In this document: positions 9,119-16,940 of the stretch, piece by piece
Layout: each line of letters starts with the position of its first letter
Position numbering within the stretch: position 1 is the first letter of the stretch
NCBI RefSeq assembly: GCF_004115975.1
Contig: NZ_SDDZ01000008.1
Coordinates: 62,001-126,000, forward strand
Length of the DNA stretch: 64,000 bases
Direction: 5' to 3'
DNA from: Gelidibacter gilvus
Lineage (GTDB): Bacteria > Bacteroidota > Bacteroidia > Flavobacteriales > Flavobacteriaceae
Made by a program: the position numbers and the translations under genes
Notes under the pieces: model-generated
Told to the model about the DNA's origin: nothing
Databases searched by the model: none
The model's input: only the letters and a program-made list of their open reading frames with translations

Positions 9119-9615
9119 ATCAGATCAACAATCTTCAATCGTCAATCGTAAATCAAAAATCGTTAAGCGTCAATCTTTAATCACGTCTGAACGGTTAGCC
9201 AGGTCCGACTTTAAAAATCAAAATTTCTAATATATTAGAACTTAAACTTCGAAATTAGATATTTGTCGGTCATTGTTGGATATTCAAACCTTTCTGCATC
9301 TGTTGAGGGAAGAGAATACTAGATTTTGCAGCTTCTAGTGATTAAGTTGTTTCAACTTGAATTTCGAGTTCAACTTCAACTTTCCGCCTTCGATGAATCT
9401 TCGGACGGACAAGCAACTTCCTGACCTTCCCTGCCCGACATAGTCATTCAGGCGGGCGGCGGGCAATTTCAATTTCGCCCTCTAACTTCAGGAATTCATA
9501 CCTCCCTTGAACCTGCAGAAGTGAACTCAGCCTGCCGTAATCAACAATCTTCAACCCGCCCGTACTGACGGTCTATGGGGATTCCGCCGATAAGGAAACG
9601 GTACGTTCGGGCAGG

Positions 9616-9706
9616 TCGTAAATCAAAAATCGTCAATCGTTAATCGTTAATCGTAAATCAACAATCAACAATCCTCAATCGTAAATCAACAATCGTCAAT
9701 CGTAAA
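9616..9706 (+). repeat. Heptamer array, TCGTnAA family (13 units), abutting the rpe 3' end
   Basis: Thirteen uninterrupted 7-bp units (TCGTAAA, TCAAAAA, TCGTCAA, TCGTTAA, TCAACAA, TCCTCAA and repeats of these) end only 7 bp before the rpe stop codon on the opposite strand. No other terminator for rpe is visible, so the array is the immediate downstream region of that gene. Confidence 0.88.
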
Positions 9707-9713
9707 TCTGCCT

Positions 9714-10376
9714 TTATGAATTGGCCAATTCCCGTAAAGTTTTAATAGTTGCCGTCGGATTGTCGCTTCCAAAGACATGGCTTCCGGCCACAAAAGTATC
9801 TGCGCCAGCTTCAACCAATCTCTGGATGTTTTGGTCTGTGACACCGCCATCAATTTCAATCCGCGTGTCCAAGCCTTGGGCATCGATCATTTGACGAAGA
9901 TTTTTGATGCGTTTGTAAGTAACATCTTCAAATTTCTGACCGCCAAATCCCGGGTTGATGGACATTAAAAGTACCATGTAACATTCAGGTAAGATATCTT
10001 CTAAAACCACCAGAGGAGTCGTTATATTGAGTACAACGCCCGCTTTACAACCTGCATCCTTAATTTGTCTTAAAGTTCTATGTAAATGAACGGTTGATTC
10101 ATAATGGACCGTAATGATATCGGCGCCAACTTTAGCGAATTCTTCAATATAGCGTTCTGGTTTTTCAATCATTAAATGGACATCCAAGGGCTTTGTGGCA
10201 TGTTTTTTAATGGCGGCAATTACGGGCATTCCGTAAGATATGTTGGGTACGAAATGACCATCCATAACGTCAATATGAAACCAATCGGCCTCACTATTGT
10301 TGACCATTTCGATATCACGTTGAAGATTGCCGAAATCGGCGGCTAAAATTGAAGGGGCAATGAGTTTTGAAGACAT
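9714..10376 (-). CDS. rpe: Ribulose-phosphate 3-epimerase
   Basis: This 220-residue TIM-barrel enzyme interconverts ribulose-5-phosphate and xylulose-5-phosphate in the pentose phosphate pathway. The family features are the opening KLIAPSILAADFGNL, the metal-binding histidines and aspartate of WFHIDVMDGHFVPN near residues 32-45, MLIEKPERYIEEF-like DVHLMIE near residue 72, and EIDGGV near residue 175. The start was set at the ATG at 10376: it gives the usual N-terminus, and a -7 promoter element at 10401-10408 overlaps the upstream alternative start. The gene stands alone, with repetitive DNA on both sides. Confidence 0.95.
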   Translation of the reverse strand: MSSKLIAPSILAADFGNLQRDIEMVNNSEADWFHIDVMDGHFVPNISYGMPVIAAIKKHATKPLDVHLMIEKPERYIEEFAKVGADIITVHYESTVHLHRTLRQIKDAGCKAGVVLNITTPLVVLEDILPECYMVLLMSINPGFGGQKFEDVTYKRIKNLRQMIDAQGLDTRIEIDGGVTDQNIQRLVEAGADTFVAGSHVFGSDNPTATIKTLRELANS

Positions 10377-10400
10377 ACAGTGTTGTTGTAAAGTTTTTTG

Positions 10401-10408
10401 CAAAGATA
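10401..10408 (-). promoter_or_regulatory. Bacteroidota -7 element of rpe
   Basis: On the minus strand the sequence is TATCTTTG, an exact TAnnTTTG match 25 bp before the rpe ATG. It decides the start at 10376, because a longer reading frame would begin inside the promoter. Confidence 0.6.
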
Positions 10409-10422
10409 GGGAAAAAAGTCCT

Positions 10423-10450
10423 CAGTCAGCAGTATTCAGTTGGCAGTCTC
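10423..10450. repeat. Heptamer array, CAGTnnn family (4 units)
   Basis: CAGTCAG, CAGTATT, CAGTTGG and CAGTCTC follow one another without gaps just upstream of the rpe promoter. A related stretch occurs near 11475-11505. Confidence 0.7.
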
Positions 10451-10470
10451 AGTCTCAGTTTTCCCCTCTG

Positions 10471-11476
10471 TTCATGCCTAAATATCATTCGAATATTTAT
10501 ACCAAATTCAAGGTTTCCTAAACTTTGATAGAACTCCTAAGTGACAAAGCTATAATACAAAGCTCCACAAAGGAACGCAGATTTAAATTATATGAGAATC
10601 TAAACTTCGGCGTTCGGTGTTCGAAATTCGTCATTCGGCGTTCAGTCTTTCTGCCTCCGAAAATAATACCTCTCCGCTAAAGCTCATGTCGGGTAGGCAA
10701 GCTTCATCTTTGTTCATGCCTAAATATCATTCGATTATTTATACCAAATTCAAGGTTTCCTAAACTTTATAAGAACTCCTAAGTGACCAAGCTATAACAC
10801 AAAGTTCCACAAAGTATTCTCAAAGCTCCACAAAGAATCCCAGATTTAAATGTCAAGAGAATCTAAACTTCGGCGTTCGGTGTTCGAAATTCGTCATTCT
10901 GCGTTCAGTCTTTCTGACTCCGAAAATAATACCTCTCCGCTAAAGCTCATGTCGGGTAGGCAAGCTTCATGTTTGTTCATGCCTAAATATCATTTGATTA
11001 TTTATACAAAATTCAAGGTTTCCTAAACTTTGACAGAACTAATAATTGACAAAGCTATAACACAAAGTTCCACAAAGTATTCCCAAAGCTCCACAAAGGA
11101 CCCCAGATTTAAATTTCATTAGAATCTAAACTTCTGCGTTCGGTGTTCGAAATTCGTCATTCAGCGTTCAGTTTTCCCGCCTCAGTAAATAATACCTCAC
11201 TCCGCTAAAGCTCATGTCGGGTAGGCAAGCTTCCTGTTTGTTCATGCCTAAATATCATTCGATTATTTATACAAAATTCAACGATTCCTATACTTTGACA
11301 GAACTCCTAAGTGACCAAGCTATAACACAAAGTTCCACAAAGTATTCTCAAAGCTCCACAAAGGAACGCAGATTTAAATTTCATGGGAATCTAAACTTCG
11401 GCGTTCGGTGTTCGAAATTCGTCATTCGGCGTTCAGTCTTCCCGCCTTCGCTAAAGCTATGGATGGGCAGGCAGTT
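10471..11476 (+). repeat. Four direct repeats of about 240-265 bp
   Basis: Copies begin with ttcatgcctaaatatcat at 10471, 10713, 10976 and 11241. Each contains the same order of parts: an AT-rich lead with ttcaaggtttcctaaact, one or two copies of a CCACAAAG motif, a TTCGnnn heptamer run (for example 10606-10647: TTCGGCG, TTCGGTG, TTCGAAA, TTCGTCA, TTCGGCG, TTCAGTC), and a ctaaagctcatgtcgggtaggcaagcttc tail (split here as ctaaagctcatgtc and gggtaggcaagcttc). The copies differ by point changes and small indels. Short ORFs inside them recur with disruptions and are not taken as genes. Confidence 0.9.
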
Positions 11477-11606
11477 TCAGTTGGCAGTCTCAGTCTCAAG
11501 CGCAGTTTTCAGGGCACAGATGATATTGGGTATAGGATAGTGCGAGAATTTGACGATTTAGACTGATTTTCTTTCAATTTCATCTTCAATTTCAACTTTA
11601 AAAAGT

Positions 11607-11633
11607 GAACCCCCGGTAATCAGCCGAGGGTTC
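11607..11633 (-). terminator. Hairpin downstream of rpoD (distal)
   Basis: The minus strand reads GAACCCTCGG, a 7-base loop, and CCGGGGGTTC, followed by ACTTTTTAAAG. This is a 10-bp stem with one T-G pair and a short T run. Confidence 0.6.
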
Positions 11634-11652
11634 TTTCATCAATCAAAAAACG

Positions 11653-11692
11653 AACAGTTTAATACCCACGAAAGTGGGTATCTTATACTGTT
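11653..11692 (-). terminator. Hairpin terminator of rpoD (proximal)
   Basis: The inner stem ATACCCAC-GAAA-GTGGGTAT and the outer pairing AACAGT/ACTGTT form a long hairpin. On the minus strand six T residues follow after a short spacer. It lies 90 bp after the rpoD stop. Confidence 0.7.
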
Positions 11693-11703
11693 TGTTACTT
11701 TTA

Positions 11704-11738
11704 AATTCCAAGAATCAAAATCCAAATTCCAAAGAATA
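11704..11738. repeat. Heptamer run, AATTCCA family (5 units)
   Basis: AATTCCA, AGAATCA, AAATCCA, AATTCCA and AAGAATA are contiguous between the rpoD terminator and its stop codon. This run is more degenerate than the others. Confidence 0.5.
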
Positions 11739-11781
11739 AGATTGGAATTTGGTGCTTGCCTATTGAAATTTTTATTTATCC

Positions 11782-12645
11782 CTACCCTAAGTAGGTTTTT
11801 AATATTTTGCTTCGTGAGGTATGTTTCAGCCTACGGATTGCTTTTTCTTTAATCTGGCGCACACGTTCACGCGTTAAGTCGAATGTTTCACCAATTTCTT
11901 CTAAGGTCATCGGGTGTTGATCTCCCAAACCAAAGTATAAACGGATGACATCAGCCTCACGAGGAGTCAATGTTTCCAACGCACGCTCAATTTCCGTACG
12001 CAATGATTCATGCAACAAATCCTTATCTGGATTTGGAGATTCTCCAGAGCGTAAAACGTCATACAAGTTGGAATCTTCTCCTTCAACCAAAGGCGCATCC
12101 ATGGATACGTGACGGCCAGAGTTTTTCATGGACTCTTTCACATCATTGATGGTCATGTCCAATTCTTTGGCAATCTCTTCAGCACTTGGCGGACGCTCAT
12201 GACTTTGCTCTAAAAAGGCAAAAGTCTTGTTGATCTTGTTGATGGAGCCAATTTTATTCAGTGGCAAACGCACAATACGGGATTGCTCAGCTAAGGCTTG
12301 TAGAATGGATTGACGAATCCACCATACCGCATATGAAATAAATTTGAACCCACGAGTTTCATCAAAACGTTGTGCTGCTTTAATAAGACCTAAATTACCT
12401 TCATTGATTAAATCCGGTAAGGTCAAGCCTTGATTTTGATATTGTTTTGCTACCGAAACAACAAAACGTAAATTGGCCTTGGTCAATTTCTCTAAAGCCA
12501 GTTGATCTCCAGCTTTAATACGTTGTGCCAATTCTACTTCCTCGTCTGCGGTAATTAAGTCAACTTTTCCAATTTCTTGGAGATACTTGTCTAGCGAAGC
12601 CGTTTCCCTATTGGTAACTTGCTTCGTAATTTTGAGTTGTCTCAT
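11782..12645 (-). CDS. rpoD: Primary RNA polymerase sigma factor (RpoD/SigA)
   Basis: This 287-residue sigma-70 factor is the short Bacteroidota form, without region 1.1 or the large non-conserved region of enterobacterial RpoD. Region 1.2 is at residues 15-45 ([20 protein letters not shown]). Region 2 includes [18 protein letters not shown] and the promoter-melting segment [13 protein letters not shown]. Region 3 is around residues 130-180. Region 4 has the helix-turn-helix in [20 protein letters not shown] near residues 247-266. It should recognise the TAnnTTTG promoters found throughout this window. Two hairpins follow the gene, and a -7 element lies upstream at 12733-12740. Confidence 0.96.
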   Translation of the reverse strand: MRQLKITKQVTNRETASLDKYLQEIGKVDLITADEEVELAQRIKAGDQLALEKLTKANLRFVVSVAKQYQNQGLTLPDLINEGNLGLIKAAQRFDETRGFKFISYAVWWIRQSILQALAEQSRIVRLPLNKIGSINKINKTFAFLEQSHERPPSAEEIAKELDMTINDVKESMKNSGRHVSMDAPLVEGEDSNLYDVLRSGESPNPDKDLLHESLRTEIERALETLTPREADVIRLYFGLGDQHPMTLEEIGETFDLTRERVRQIKEKAIRRLKHTSRSKILKTYLG

Positions 12646-12732
12646 TTAAATGTGCCTCTTTAATTTAAAATAGTGAATAATCCTTTCGTAAGTAATTATA
12701 CGTAAAAGATACTCAAAATGTTACAAGAAAGT

Positions 12733-12740
12733 CAAAATTA
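12733..12740 (-). promoter_or_regulatory. Possible -7 element of rpoD
   Basis: The minus strand reads TAATTTTG, an exact TAnnTTTG match 88 bp upstream of the rpoD ATG. A near match (TATCTTTT) lies closer to the gene, so the main start point is uncertain. Confidence 0.4.
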
Positions 12741-12871
12741 ATTTTAATTGAGAGGATATTTCGATGGATTTAAACCTCCGATTACATCGGATTGATTTCA
12801 AGTTCTCGCACTAGGCTATCCTTTTTGAGAGGTTGGAATTGCCTTTTAGTGATTTTGGTTGGAACAAAAAA

Positions 12872-12905
12872 AAAAGGTTTTTGGTCTGAGGACTAAAAAC
12901 CTTTT
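12872..12905 (-). terminator. Rho-independent terminator of the small unknown gene
   Basis: On the minus strand AAAAGGTTTTTAGTC and GACCAAAAACCTTTT form a stem with one mismatch around a 4-base loop, continuing into a run of T residues. It lies 6 bp after the stop codon at 12911. Confidence 0.8.
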
Positions 12906-12910
12906 CGTAA

Positions 12911-13285
12911 TTAAAGTTTGATTAATTTTTTATCTGTCAAATTGATGGCTTCAAGCATCTCATTTGTAAACTTGTAATGTCCACGGGTTGTTATAATTTT
13001 AAATCGGGCAGAACGCATGGCGCTTAGGGTATTTAAAAATAACCATTTTGATTTTAACAAGCGCGTTTTATCCGATTTTAAGCTCAATTCAAAATAGTGC
13101 TTTCTGCCTTCCTTTTCTGCTACAATATCGGGTGTAATATTAATGTCACTACCTTTTTGGAGGTATGATTTTGGGGTTTCGTAACCCTCTGCGTCTGCTT
13201 TGATATTCTCAAAACCGATGTTTTCTAAGTAAGCTAATGATGTACTTAAAACTTCCGTATACTTTTCTTTATCTGTATGAATCAT
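12911..13285 (-). CDS. Conserved small protein, possibly restriction-endonuclease-like fold
   Basis: I do not recognise a named function for this 124-residue soluble protein, although a similar protein is common in Flavobacteriia. The central part (residues 48-72) reads PDIV, ten residues, then YFELSLK. The spacing of an Asp after Pro and a Glu in a second hydrophobic strand resembles a PD-(D/E)XK nuclease core, but the expected Lys two residues after Glu is a Ser and a Lys comes two residues later. The C-terminus is basic and could bind nucleic acid. It has its own terminator and is separated from proA by a palindrome, so it is probably transcribed alone. The nuclease idea is tentative. Confidence 0.7.
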   Translation of the reverse strand: MIHTDKEKYTEVLSTSLAYLENIGFENIKADAEGYETPKSYLQKGSDINITPDIVAEKEGRKHYFELSLKSDKTRLLKSKWLFLNTLSAMRSARFKIITTRGHYKFTNEMLEAINLTDKKLIKL

Positions 13286-13400
13286 AAGCTATAAATTAGT
13301 CAAATTTTTGACAATTCCAAGTTTTTGTGAACATTTAACTATTTCAGGTTCAGGGTTCTAAATTATGAGAGGTGAGTGGGGAGAGGGTAGTGGATGATAT

Positions 13401-13435
13401 GAATTCTAGAGTCTAGATTCTAGACTCTAGAATTC
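13401..13435. repeat. Perfect 35-bp palindrome built from nTCTAGA heptamers, just after proA
   Basis: GAATTCTAGAGTCTAGA, a single T, and TCTAGACTCTAGAATTC form a perfect inverted repeat with 17-bp arms. The same bases also read as tandem 7-bp units TTCTAGA, GTCTAGA, TTCTAGA, CTCTAGA and ATTCAGA (13404-13438). It starts about 10 bp after the proA stop on the minus strand. It could act as a 3' hairpin but lacks a T run. Confidence 0.85.
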
Positions 13436-13445
13436 AGAGTCTCAA

Positions 13446-14645
13446 TTATACACGCACATGCCCATCACCAAACACATAATACTTATTGGTGACCAATTGT
13501 TTTAATCCCAATGGCCCTCTGTGGTGTAATTTATCTGTGCTGATGGCTAATTCTGCTCCAACGCCCATTTGTCCGCCGTCAGTGAAGCGTGTGGAAGCGT
13601 TATGGTATACTGCAGCACTATCTACTTGCTCCATAAATTTTTGTGCCAATGTTTTGTCCTCTGTTAAAATGGAAGCTGAATGTCCGCCAGAATAGGTGTT
13701 GATCATCTCAATGGCAACATCTTCATTTGCGGCTTCGGCAACTAAAATTTTCATGGCCAAAAACTCTTCGTACCAAGTGTCTTCATTATCAATCTGAGTT
13801 TCGTCGGAAAGAATTTTTCCAACCTTATTATCGACAAGGAGTTCAACGCCCAAATTATGTAAAATGGCTTGAAGATCTTTCAGCTTCGTTTCGTAATTAG
13901 GAATGTTTTTGTCGATCAAGACTTTATCCAAAGCGTTACATCCTGAAATCTTATCGGTTTTGGCATTGACGATCACTTTGACAGTTTTCTCCCAATCGGC
14001 GTTTTTGGCAACATAGAGGAAGTTATTCCCTCTACCGCTGATTAATACCGCACAAGTGGCGTGGTCTTTTACGAATTTAATTAAACGTTCGCCGCCTCTT
14101 GGGACAATCAAATCAATCTTTTCTGTCGGATTCTTTAAAAACTCTTGTGTTTCTTCACGTTGCAGATGTAAGAGTTTGATCCAATCTTTGGAAAGTCCGT
14201 TTTCCTCCAAAGCTTGGTGCCAACATTTTTCGAGGATAAGATTACTGTTCAGGGCCTCTTTTCCGCCTTTTAAAAGAATTTTATTGTTCGCTTTGAAGGC
14301 TAGAACAGCAGCTTCAATGGTGACATCCGGTCGCGATTCGTAAATGATCATGATCGTACCAAAAGGTGCCGTTTTATTGGTGATCTGTAAACCGCTGTCC
14401 AAGGTTAAATCTGAGATTTCTTTTCCAACCGGATCTTCCTGGGCTTTTACTTCTGATATGGCCGTAATCATCCCATCAATTTTGGAATCATCCACCACCA
14501 ATCGGTCGTAAAGAGCTTGATCGGTTTTGTCAAAGGCATCCAAGTCTTTCTGGTTTCCTTTTAAAATGTTGTTTCGCTCTTTATCGATAATAGTCATCAT
14601 CGATTGGAGCACTTTATTTTTTATATCTGTGTTTAATAGTTTCAT
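13446..14645 (-). CDS. proA: Glutamate-5-semialdehyde dehydrogenase (gamma-glutamyl phosphate reductase)
   Basis: This 399-residue enzyme reduces gamma-glutamyl phosphate to glutamate-5-semialdehyde with NADPH, the second step of proline synthesis. It belongs to the aldehyde dehydrogenase superfamily. Recognisable segments are APFGTIMIIYESRPDVT near residues 94-110, ILLKGGKEALNSN near 123, DLIVPRGGERLIKFV near 178, SGCNALDKVLID with the catalytic-type Cys near 235, and the ending HHRGPLGLKQLVTNKY. It is the last gene of a proC-proB-proA order on the minus strand but is separated from proB by 413 bp of repeats, so it may need its own promoter. Confidence 0.95.
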   Translation of the reverse strand: MKLLNTDIKNKVLQSMMTIIDKERNNILKGNQKDLDAFDKTDQALYDRLVVDDSKIDGMITAISEVKAQEDPVGKEISDLTLDSGLQITNKTAPFGTIMIIYESRPDVTIEAAVLAFKANNKILLKGGKEALNSNLILEKCWHQALEENGLSKDWIKLLHLQREETQEFLKNPTEKIDLIVPRGGERLIKFVKDHATCAVLISGRGNNFLYVAKNADWEKTVKVIVNAKTDKISGCNALDKVLIDKNIPNYETKLKDLQAILHNLGVELLVDNKVGKILSDETQIDNEDTWYEEFLAMKILVAEAANEDVAIEMINTYSGGHSASILTEDKTLAQKFMEQVDSAAVYHNASTRFTDGGQMGVGAELAISTDKLHHRGPLGLKQLVTNKYYVFGDGHVRV

Positions 14646-14737
14646 AATTTTTGTTTTATTTAAATGATTTCACCTGTATAAGGTTTGTAACCCTTCCGTC
14701 TTCAATTCCTTTTCTGGAATTGAAGGCACCTTTCCTT

Positions 14738-14829
14738 CATTTCGACAAGCTCAATGACAACATTTCGACAAGCTCAATGCGAACATTTCGACAAGCTCAA
14801 TGCCAACATTTCGACATGCTCAACGGGCG
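14738..14829 (+). repeat. 23-bp tandem repeat, four units
   Basis: Units begin with CATTTCGACAAGCTCAATG at 14738, 14761 and 14784, and with the variant CATTTCGACATGCTCAACG at 14807. The spacing is exactly 23 bp. The motif resembles a short sequence often seen scattered in flavobacterial genomes. Confidence 0.9.
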
Positions 14830-15004
14830 AGGAAGGAATTTTTTAATTTGAGCGTGTTTAAATTTTGTTAGAATTTTTAACTTCCCGCTTCCAACTTCAT
14901 GCCTCAAGCTTTCCGTTTCCGTGGGATGAATTTGAAAAAAGGGATGGATTTTTTTTACTTCGGCATATTTGAAAATTCGTCAAGAAATAACTCTCTCATT
15001 TCCA

Positions 15005-15046
15005 CCTAATCCCTAATCCCTCATTCCTCATGTCTATTGCCTAATT
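15005..15046 (+). repeat. Heptamer array, CCTAATn family (6 units)
   Basis: CCTAATC, CCTAATC, CCTCATT, CCTCATG, TCTATTG and CCTAATT are contiguous and end 12 bp before the proB stop codon on the opposite strand. Confidence 0.85.
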
Positions 15047-15058
15047 CCGCCTTCTTTT

Positions 15059-15829
15059 CTAAGAAATAAACTTCGTACCAACTTCTTTGTTGTCAATGAT
15101 ATCAACAATTACATTCTCCCGTTTCCCGTTGGCGATGTAGGTAGGGATGTTTTTTAGGGCAGCTCCTTTGGCAATCTTTAATTTTGAAGCCATTCCGCCG
15201 CGTCCTTCGCCTTCCTTTTTGTTGGAAGCCATGACGTATTGTTCTACAGCCTGGTTTACCGTAACTTCTTTCAATTGTGTGGAATTCTCATCATCGGGAT
15301 GTCCGGTATACAAACCGTTGGTATCTGAAAGAATGATCAATCGGTCAACATCCAATAACTCGGCTACCAAACTGGCCAGTTCATCATTATCAGAGAACAT
15401 GGACATGGTTAGAGATGTGGCGTCATCCTCATTGGCAATAGGAGTAATGCCTTCTGAAAGGAGACCCTCGTAACAGTTGATCATATTTTCACGGTGTTTG
15501 CCACGGTCAAAATCACGTTTAGTGGCCAAAACCTGTGCGCACCGCATTCCATAATCATGAAATAAACTGTAATAATGGCGCATCATCCGCGGTTGCCCTA
15601 CAGAAGAATACACTTGTCTTCTGATGGATGGGTCTTGAATACTCGTTTCGCCTAAAATTTCTTTTCCGGCAATTGCCGATCCGGAAGAGACGAGAATCAC
15701 CTCGATGTCCCTTTCGTTTAAAACAGATATTTGTCTTACCAATTCCCTTAAAACGGGACCTAAAATTCTATTGTCTTTATTTGTTAGTACGTTGGTACCA
15801 ACTTTTACTACTATTCGTTTTGTTTCCAT
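15059..15829 (-). CDS. proB: Glutamate 5-kinase, short form without PUA domain
   Basis: This 256-residue amino-acid kinase phosphorylates glutamate with ATP to start proline synthesis and is normally feedback-inhibited by proline. The N-terminal RIVVKVGTNVLT is the phosphate-binding strand. VILVSSGSAIAGKE is near residue 45, NEDDATSL near residue 138 is in the substrate/metal region, and GRGGMASKLKIAKGA near residue 210 is the ATP-binding part. Many bacterial ProB proteins are about 370 residues because of a C-terminal PUA domain, which is absent here. Its ATG overlaps the proC stop by one base (TAATG), showing translational coupling. Confidence 0.95.
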   Translation of the reverse strand: METKRIVVKVGTNVLTNKDNRILGPVLRELVRQISVLNERDIEVILVSSGSAIAGKEILGETSIQDPSIRRQVYSSVGQPRMMRHYYSLFHDYGMRCAQVLATKRDFDRGKHRENMINCYEGLLSEGITPIANEDDATSLTMSMFSDNDELASLVAELLDVDRLIILSDTNGLYTGHPDDENSTQLKEVTVNQAVEQYVMASNKKEGEGRGGMASKLKIAKGAALKNIPTYIANGKRENVIVDIIDNKEVGTKFIS

Positions 15830-16635
15830 TATTGTTTTTTTCCCAATTCGACGGCCCTGTCAAATGCGGCATAGGCTGCGTCCTGAATGAGTTGTTTTAC
15901 ATTATTATCGTCCATGGAGTCTATGGCTGCTTGGGTTGTACCCCCTTTTGAAGCTACTTTTTCAATCCATGATTTTGGTGAGATGTCATTCTGATTAAAG
16001 AGTTCAATCGCACCTTCAAAGGTGTTGCTGACCAAGACTTTAGAATCGTATTCTGAAAAGCCCATTTTCAGGGCGGCATCCAGCATGGATTGCATAAAGT
16101 AGAATACATAGGCCGGTCCACTTCCTGAGATTCCTGTGGAGGCATCAATGAAGTTTTCTGAAACGACATGTATTGACGTTCCTGTGGTATCCAAAAGATT
16201 TCTTACCATGAGTAATTCTATTCTTGAAACCGTTTTGGATGCGGTGTAGGAGGTGACGCCTTTCCCAACTTGAGCTGGAAGATTTGGCATGGTCCTTACC
16301 ACTTTGTTTTTGCCCAAGTTTTGCTGGATGGTTTCTATGGTCACGCCAGCCATTAACGATACGAAAATCTGATCGTCGTTGAGCATTGGTTTCATGATCT
16401 CAAATAAATTGGCACTATGAAAAGGCTTTACGGCTATAAATACGAGGTCTGCTTTCGGCAGACAATCCTCAAGCGTGTCATAAACATCAAATTGAGGTTG
16501 TTGTCTTAATGTTTCAATCTTTTTTGGATCCGTGTCAAAAATCCGGAGTTTATGTTTTTTGAGCAAGGGTGAGTTTGCCATGCCTTCTGCATAGGTCAAT
16601 CCCATATTTCCTGCTCCAATGACTAATACTTTCAT
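15829..16635 (-). CDS. proC: Pyrroline-5-carboxylate reductase
   Basis: This 268-residue enzyme reduces 1-pyrroline-5-carboxylate to proline, the final biosynthetic step, using NAD(P)H. The Rossmann motif VIGAGNMGLTYA is at residues 4-15. The dimer-forming substrate domain has SGSGPAYVFYFMQSMLDAA near residue 168 and ASKGGTTQAAIDSM near residue 228, both hallmarks of ProC. It is the first gene of the proC-proB unit, in which the stop and start codons overlap. The gap upstream contains no clear -7 element. Confidence 0.95.
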   Translation of the reverse strand: MKVLVIGAGNMGLTYAEGMANSPLLKKHKLRIFDTDPKKIETLRQQPQFDVYDTLEDCLPKADLVFIAVKPFHSANLFEIMKPMLNDDQIFVSLMAGVTIETIQQNLGKNKVVRTMPNLPAQVGKGVTSYTASKTVSRIELLMVRNLLDTTGTSIHVVSENFIDASTGISGSGPAYVFYFMQSMLDAALKMGFSEYDSKVLVSNTFEGAIELFNQNDISPKSWIEKVASKGGTTQAAIDSMDDNNVKQLIQDAAYAAFDRAVELGKKQ

Positions 16636-16940
16636 TCTTTAAGTTATTGATTATCACTATTAATTTCAATTATAGCTGCAAGGATTGTACGGAAGTCCGG
16701 TTTAAAAAGATTAATTTGAAGATTCATCAATTTGATAATCAGGAGTGGCATGAGTTCCATATTTGGGAATTATGAAGGGTGAACCTTGCCATATTCTCAA
16801 TTGTTAAAATCTGGGAAGGTGACAGGTTGTCGGGATTTTGCAAGTTTGTCGGGTTGTTACCTCAAAAATGGGCATAAAAAAACCTCTCAGGTTTTTAAAA
16901 CCTGAGAGGTTGGTAATGTATTAAGACTATAAATCAGAAA
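16636..16940. other. 305-bp gap upstream of proC and downstream of pnp
   Basis: Apart from the pnp terminator palindrome at 16881-16911, I see no gene, array or convincing promoter. The region must contain the proC promoter, but it has no exact TAnnTTTG on the minus strand. Confidence 0.5.
16881..16911 (-). terminator. Terminator of pnp, a strong palindrome
   Basis: AACCTCTCAGG, a TTTTTAAAA centre and CCTGAGAGGTT form a perfect long stem. On the minus strand it runs into seven T residues. A very similar palindrome occurs at 60882-60914. Confidence 0.88.

Larger units (their letters stand above)
8241..9655 (+). repeat. Tandem duplication of a unit of about 670 bp
   Basis: The sequence starting ccacaaaggaagttgg at 8241 restarts as ccacaaagtaagttgg at 8911. 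The two copies can be followed with few changes through the same internal landmarks, such as the taatatattagaac segment, the cttcggacggacaagc segment and the gggcaggtcgtaaatc end. The second copy is longer, mainly because its TGAGAGG run is expanded (9012-9118, against about 25 bp near 8330). The copies share no ORF of gene-like character. Confidence 0.85.
8016..9713. other. 1.7-kb gene-free region filled with repeats
   Basis: No credible gene is present between the CBS-domain gene and rpe. The stretch holds CAGTnnn heptamers (8073-8100), a tandem duplication of about 670 bp (8241-9655), several TCGTnAA heptamer runs, an expanded TGAGAGG run, and GC-rich patches containing ctgcccg-like palindromic motifs. 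Short ORFs here are repeat-derived, and copies of them recur in both units of the duplication. Confidence 0.8.
14646..15058. other. 413-bp gap between proB and proA, holding two repeat arrays
   Basis: No gene is seen. The gap has a 23-bp tandem repeat (14738-14829) and a CCTAATn heptamer array (15005-15046). Small inverted repeats such as ttccttttctggaattgaagg lie between. No clear promoter for proA was found. Confidence 0.7.

Noticed and set aside
8361-9706. CRISPR array
   Set aside because: Repeats are tandem 7-bp units without unique spacers, and no cas genes are present in the window.
10327-10521. 64-codon plus-strand ORF over the rpe 5' end
   Set aside because: It is antisense to rpe and its promoter and runs into repeats.
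11214-11540. 108-codon plus-strand ORF
   Set aside because: It lies in the 260-bp repeats, equivalent frames in sister copies are interrupted, and its sequence follows the repeat landmarks rather than protein constraints.
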